In this document: in pieces, positions 5,562-6,922 of the stretch
How the letters are laid out: each line of letters begins with the position of its first letter
Numbering within the stretch: position 1 is the first letter of the stretch
DNA from: Bacteroides sp. CAG:709
Lineage (GTDB): Bacteria; Bacteroidota; Bacteroidia; Bacteroidales; UBA932
DNA: 6,922 bases
Direction: 5' to 3'
NCBI GenBank assembly: GCA_000434935.1
Contig: FR882188.1
Location: 39,513 to 46,434, forward strand
Notes under the pieces: model-generated
Databases searched by the model: none
The model's input: the letters and a program-made list of their open reading frames with translations, nothing else
What the model was told of the DNA's origin: nothing
Translations under genes and position numbers: made by a program

Positions 5562-5728
5562 ACATTTGTTTTTGTTTATTGTTTGAGCCCCTGAAAGGTG
5601 TCACCCCCGCAAGGGCTGGACGGAACCGCCGGCTGAAAACTGATGCTAAAACCATTATAACCACAATATTACACACTTGCCCAGCGTCTCCGTGCCCGCG
5701 CATCGCTGCGAAGGACTTTGTTATTATG
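5562..5728 (-). promoter_or_regulatory. Non-coding structured leader upstream of the ERF gene
   Basis: No convincing gene lies here; the one open minus frame would run on into an out-of-frame, low-complexity reading of the ERF gene. In minus-strand RNA, AGCCCUUG (5617-5610) pairs with CAGGGGCU (5593-5586), 8 bp. One pair is G-U and would be a mismatch in plus-strand RNA, so the structure favours the transcribed strand. Inside its loop GGUGACACC can form a smaller stem. A second short hairpin, GGCG/CGUC, lies at about 5629-5618. After the big hairpin come A-rich bases rather than a U-run, so it is not a simple terminator. A leader element controlling ERF expression or a processing site is possible. 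Confidence 0.45.
5654..5659 (-). promoter_or_regulatory. Possible promoter -10 element (TATAAT) ahead of the ERF gene
   Basis: The minus strand has a perfect TATAAT about 90 bases before the ERF start, in the only sizeable non-coding gap between genes. No good -35 hexamer is found at 17 bases, and the Bacteroidota-type -7 motif (TAnnTTTG) is absent, so this is weak. If real, it would make ERF onward a separate transcription unit. Confidence 0.2.
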
Positions 5729-5923
5729 TCAACAATGATAATTTCCCGTTGTCGCGTCATTGCAGGCCGTCGCGCTGCATTCGTTCACGAGCATCCTCCT
5801 GCTGTTAGGCAGCGCTACTATCATGTAGCCGAGCCCCAGCGTGTCGTAACATACGACCCTGCCGCTCGCCGTGCCGTTTGCTGTTTTCCAGACGACCTTG
5901 TCGTTAATCTCGAACTTGTGCAT
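5729..5923 (-). CDS. Small SH3-like hypothetical phage protein, 64 aa
   Basis: Starts at ATG 5923 directly behind AAGGAGG (5934-5928), a strong ribosome site that overlaps the stop of the preceding gene. The first 48 residues read as a compact beta barrel: FEINDKVVWKTANGTASGRV, then GYMIVALPNSRRMLVNE. This 'IGDKV-W ... G-GRV ... V-L-x-x-x-R-x-VNE' layout is typical of small SH3/KOW-like phage proteins. The last residues are Cys/His containing (Cys49, Cys54, His63, Cys64), which could bind metal, though this is speculative. Function unknown; nucleic-acid or protein binding would suit the fold. It is the last gene before the non-coding leader of ERF. Confidence 0.75.
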   Translation of the reverse strand: MHKFEINDKVVWKTANGTASGRVVCYDTLGLGYMIVALPNSRRMLVNECSATACNDATTGNYHC

Positions 5924-5927
5924 GTGA

Positions 5928-5934
5928 CCTCCTT
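5928..5934 (-). promoter_or_regulatory. Strong ribosome-binding site for the 64-aa SH3-like gene
   Basis: AAGGAGG followed by TCAC and ATG on the minus strand. It decides the start at 5923 and overlaps the TGA of the 59-residue gene, so the two are likely coupled. Confidence 0.75.
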
Positions 5935-6113
5935 CATTGTAGCCCTGCCCTGGACATTTCTCGATGGTACTGGTGACGCATCATGCCGCCGGCGATGTCT
6001 CGCGCCTCCTCGGCGTCGAAAGAGGCCAGAAACGCCTCGTTGAAATCCGCCACCTGCATGTGTCTTGCTTCCGCAATTCTACGTGCGTCCGCCGCTGTTA
6101 TCTTCCCGTCCAT
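5934..6113 (-). CDS. Small hypothetical phage protein, 59 aa
   Basis: A short frame that exactly fills the space between its neighbours: ATG 6113-6111 lies three bases after the stop of the helix-turn-helix gene, and its TGA (5936-5934) abuts the ribosome site of the next gene. The product begins MDGKITAADARRIAEARH, continues VADFNEAFLASFDAEEARD, and ends MMRHQYHREMSRAGLQ. It looks wholly helical and amphipathic, with no membrane segment. A purine-rich AAGGAAAAG about 12 bases upstream of the ATG may serve as ribosome site. No family recognised. Its tight packing and absence of stops make it likely real. Confidence 0.68.
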   Translation of the reverse strand: MDGKITAADARRIAEARHMQVADFNEAFLASFDAEEARDIAGGMMRHQYHREMSRAGLQ

Positions 6114-6116
6114 GGT

Positions 6117-6392
6117 TCAGTTCTTTTCCTTCATTATCAGCCGCGCTTGTTCCCTTTCCGCTGCCTTCAGGCAGTCAAGCTGGTGGCGGCTGTAGACCTT
6201 CTTGTTCCCTATCCTCGCGAACTCCGCAAGCCCTGCGTCTCTCATCCGGTTGAGCCAGCGGGTGCCGTAAGCCTTTTGCGCCTCGTTCTCGCTGAGCTCG
6301 TCGTCGACCGGCTTCATTTTCTTGATGATGGCGCCGGCTATGAGTTCGCTCACCTGTGCATAATCGCGCGATAATACCTCTATGCTGCTCAT
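6117..6392 (-). CDS. Helix-turn-helix / excisionase-like DNA-binding protein, 91 aa
   Basis: Start ATG 6392 overlaps the TGA of the preceding gene as ATGA, the usual coupling signal. A longer in-frame opening is possible upstream, but it would be an out-of-frame reading of that gene. Residues 1-30 form a helix (MSSIEVLSRDYAQVSELIAG). Residues about 32-72 read as a small winged-helix or MerR/Xis-type domain: ELSENEAQKAYGTRWLNRM, then DAGLAEFARIGNKKVYSRH, where the basic 'IGNKKVYSR' hairpin would be the wing. A basic helix closes the protein. I recall similar short proteins in early operons of Bacteroidales phages. A role as excisionase or early transcription regulator is inferred from fold and position; no DNA-binding site is identified. 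Confidence 0.72.
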   Translation of the reverse strand: MSSIEVLSRDYAQVSELIAGAIIKKMKPVDDELSENEAQKAYGTRWLNRMRDAGLAEFARIGNKKVYSRHQLDCLKAAEREQARLIMKEKN

Positions 6393-6583
6393 GATATACG
6401 TGTTACTTGATATTTGCCGCTGGGCAATGTCTTTACGCTGTAGCGCACACGCTTGTTGTCCATCCTCAATTTCGAGCACGCGCACAGCAGCGACGTGTAC
6501 TTTATCTGCTCCGGCTTGAAGACGAAGATCTCGCCGACGCCCAAAGTCTTGATTGTTCCTAATACGCTGATTTTCCCTTCCAT
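6389..6583 (-). CDS. Small hypothetical early phage protein, 64 aa
   Basis: First protein gene of the unit, beginning 29 bases after the 3' end of the nearer tRNA-like element. Start ATG 6583 is preceded by AACGAGAAAGAAA, a purine-rich but weak ribosome site. The product begins MEGKISVLGTIKTLGVGEIF, continues VFKPEQIKYTSLLCACSKLR and SVKTLPSGKYQVTRIS. This 'G-I-x-x-L-x-VGE ... R ... S-L-x-x-x-C-x-x-L ... F/Y-S-V-x-T ... Y-VTRI' plan is familiar from memory in small proteins of Bacteroidales phages, with no known function. It reads as one helix packed on strands. Its TGA overlaps the next ATG. Confidence 0.75.
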   Translation of the reverse strand: MEGKISVLGTIKTLGVGEIFVFKPEQIKYTSLLCACSKLRMDNKRVRYSVKTLPSGKYQVTRIS

Positions 6584-6612
6584 TTTCTTTCTCGTTTTGT
6601 TTCAATTATCAG

Positions 6613-6699
6613 AGGAAGACGGAGGTCTCGAACCTCCCACGCTGCCGGTCTGTTTTCGCTTTCAGCCGTCGAGCGCCACGCCACCCGTGGAAGTCTCCC
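6613..6699 (-). tRNA. tRNA-like element 1, class II size, abnormal anticodon arm
   Basis: Reading the minus strand from 6699: GGGAGAC pairs with GTCTTCC (6620-6614), 7 bp with one G-U, and the next base (6613) is in the discriminator position. TT follows, then a D-arm CCAC/GTGG (6690-6687 and 6679-6676) with loop GGGTGGC. The T-arm is textbook: GGAGG/CCTCC around TTCGAGA (6637-6621). The total of 87 nt fits a tRNA with a long variable arm. The anticodon position does not fit: only a 4-bp stem CGCT/AGCG with an 11-base loop, and no 7-base loop with U33 on a paired stem. No CCA is encoded. I read it as a degenerate tRNA or a tRNA-like structure, not an assignable isoacceptor. Confidence 0.5.
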
Positions 6700-6705
6700 T
6701 GCCAA

Positions 6706-6800
6706 CCCTGTAAAGGACTATCCATTGCCAGTCAGGGCGGCGTCCGTTCTGCGGATCGCCGGAGTCTTTATGTGTTGTTTTAATCCACGCATCCCTGCGT
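6706..6800 (-). ncRNA. Chain of three hairpins between the tRNA-like elements
   Basis: Minus-strand RNA can form ACGCA/TGCGT with loop GGGA (6800-6787). It can also form CGGCG-TCCG/CGGA-CGCCG with one bulged A and loop CAGAA (6761-6738, 9 bp). A third, branched stem has CCCT/AGGG around GACT/AGTC (6737-6706). The third starts at the base after the second ends. No U-run follows any of them, so they are not intrinsic terminators. With the flanking cloverleaves they make a continuous structured stretch suggesting one non-coding RNA. Confidence 0.45.
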
Positions 6801-6804
6801 TTTG

Positions 6805-6921
6805 TCGGCGGGCATGGATTCGAACCATGCTGCAATCCCAGGCTTTCCCCGACTGCGAGGCTTTTAATGCTTTGTCGAGTATATCGCTCCGCGGTGCGCC
6901 ACAATCCGCGGTTTACCGCCG
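6805..6921 (-). tRNA. tRNA-like element 2, 117 nt, expanded anticodon arm
   Basis: The T-arm is perfect: CATGG/CCATG around TTCGAAT (6829-6813). CCCGCCG then A follow (6812-6805). The matching 5' strand is CGGCGGT (6921-6915), 6 of 7 pairs; the seventh C instead pairs with the G before the T-stem, keeping 12 stacked pairs in total. The D-arm is a 6-bp CCGCGG/CCGCGG (6911-6906, 6894-6889) with loop ATTGTGGCGCA, which has the expected first A, central GG and last A. In place of an anticodon arm there is GCGA/TCGC (6887-6884, 6858-6855) enclosing about 25 bases, in which ATTAAAA looks like a UAA (Leu) loop but lacks a good stem. A variable-arm-like AGTC/GATT follows. At 117 nt it is too long for a normal tRNA. 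It may be degenerate, intron-containing, or a non-tRNA structured RNA. Confidence 0.42.
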
Positions 6922-6922
6922 T

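Noticed and set aside
5586..5617. Rho-independent terminator before ERF
   Set aside because: The stem is followed by an A-rich, not U-rich, sequence on the transcribed strand.
5440..5760. A 106-codon open frame on the minus strand spanning the ERF leader
   Set aside because: Its C-terminal third is an out-of-frame reading of the ERF gene, rich in Arg/Gln/Ser; it has no ribosome site, and its middle is the hairpin leader.
6393..6605. An upstream extension of the helix-turn-helix gene by 71 codons
   Set aside because: It overlaps the whole 64-residue gene in another frame and has a low-complexity composition; the ATGA overlap start at 6392 is better.
6453..6713. An 86-codon plus-strand frame containing GGLEPPT
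   Set aside because: GLEPP is the well-known artefact of translating the reverse complement of a T-arm; the rest is antisense to the 64-residue gene.
6662..6904. An 80-codon minus-strand frame through the tRNA-like region
   Set aside because: It needs a non-ATG start, passes through both structured elements, and its GSNP segment is simply the T-arm translated; no ribosome site.
6613..6921. A tmRNA, with tRNA-like 3' end and a small internal reading frame
   Set aside because: The 3' acceptor strand pairs locally at 6699-6693 rather than with the distal 5' end, and there is no recognisable tag-like frame or pseudoknot order that I can support.

Overview
The window looks like the early (recombination and replication) region of a bacteriophage or prophage of a Bacteroidota host, most likely a gut Bacteroidales. 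No integrase, structural or lysis gene is visible, so integrated versus free phage cannot be decided. The host assignment is inference. It rests on the gene families recognised from memory (an ERF annealing protein beside a Gp157-like protein, a DUF6291-type protein, SSB, dUTPase and a set of short phage ORFans) and on AT-rich translation leaders, often ending AAAATTATG, that frequently lack a strong Shine-Dalgarno site.

All supported protein genes are on the minus strand, so the region reads from high to low coordinates. They are packed with gaps of a few bases or short stop/start overlaps. From upstream to downstream:
(1) 6613-6921: about 300 bases with no protein gene but dense minus-strand RNA structure. 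Two tRNA-like cloverleaves have textbook T-arms but abnormal anticodon arms, and three further hairpins lie between them.
(2) 5729-6583: four small early genes, one of them a helix-turn-helix/excisionase-like protein.
(3) 5562-5728: a non-coding leader with hairpins just ahead of the recombination gene.
(4) 2828-5561: the DNA module: ERF-type ssDNA-annealing protein, Gp157-like coiled-coil protein, DUF6291-type replication-initiator-like protein, and SSB.
(5) 1442-2859: two small helical phage proteins and a trimeric dUTPase with an extra N-terminal segment.
(6) 1-1439: AT-richer accessory genes of unknown function, the last one cut by the window edge.

The genes fit one process. ERF would anneal single strands during phage recombination, SSB would coat ssDNA and contact host replication proteins through its acidic tip, the DUF6291-type protein would act at the origin or recruit replication factors, and dUTPase would keep uracil out of new DNA.

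Two places stand out. The first is the tRNA-like/hairpin RNA locus at 6613-6921. The second is a 35-bp perfect direct repeat beside hairpins and an AT-rich tract inside the initiator-like gene (3803-3968), a layout that recalls origins embedded in lambdoid O genes. Both are hypotheses from sequence reading alone.
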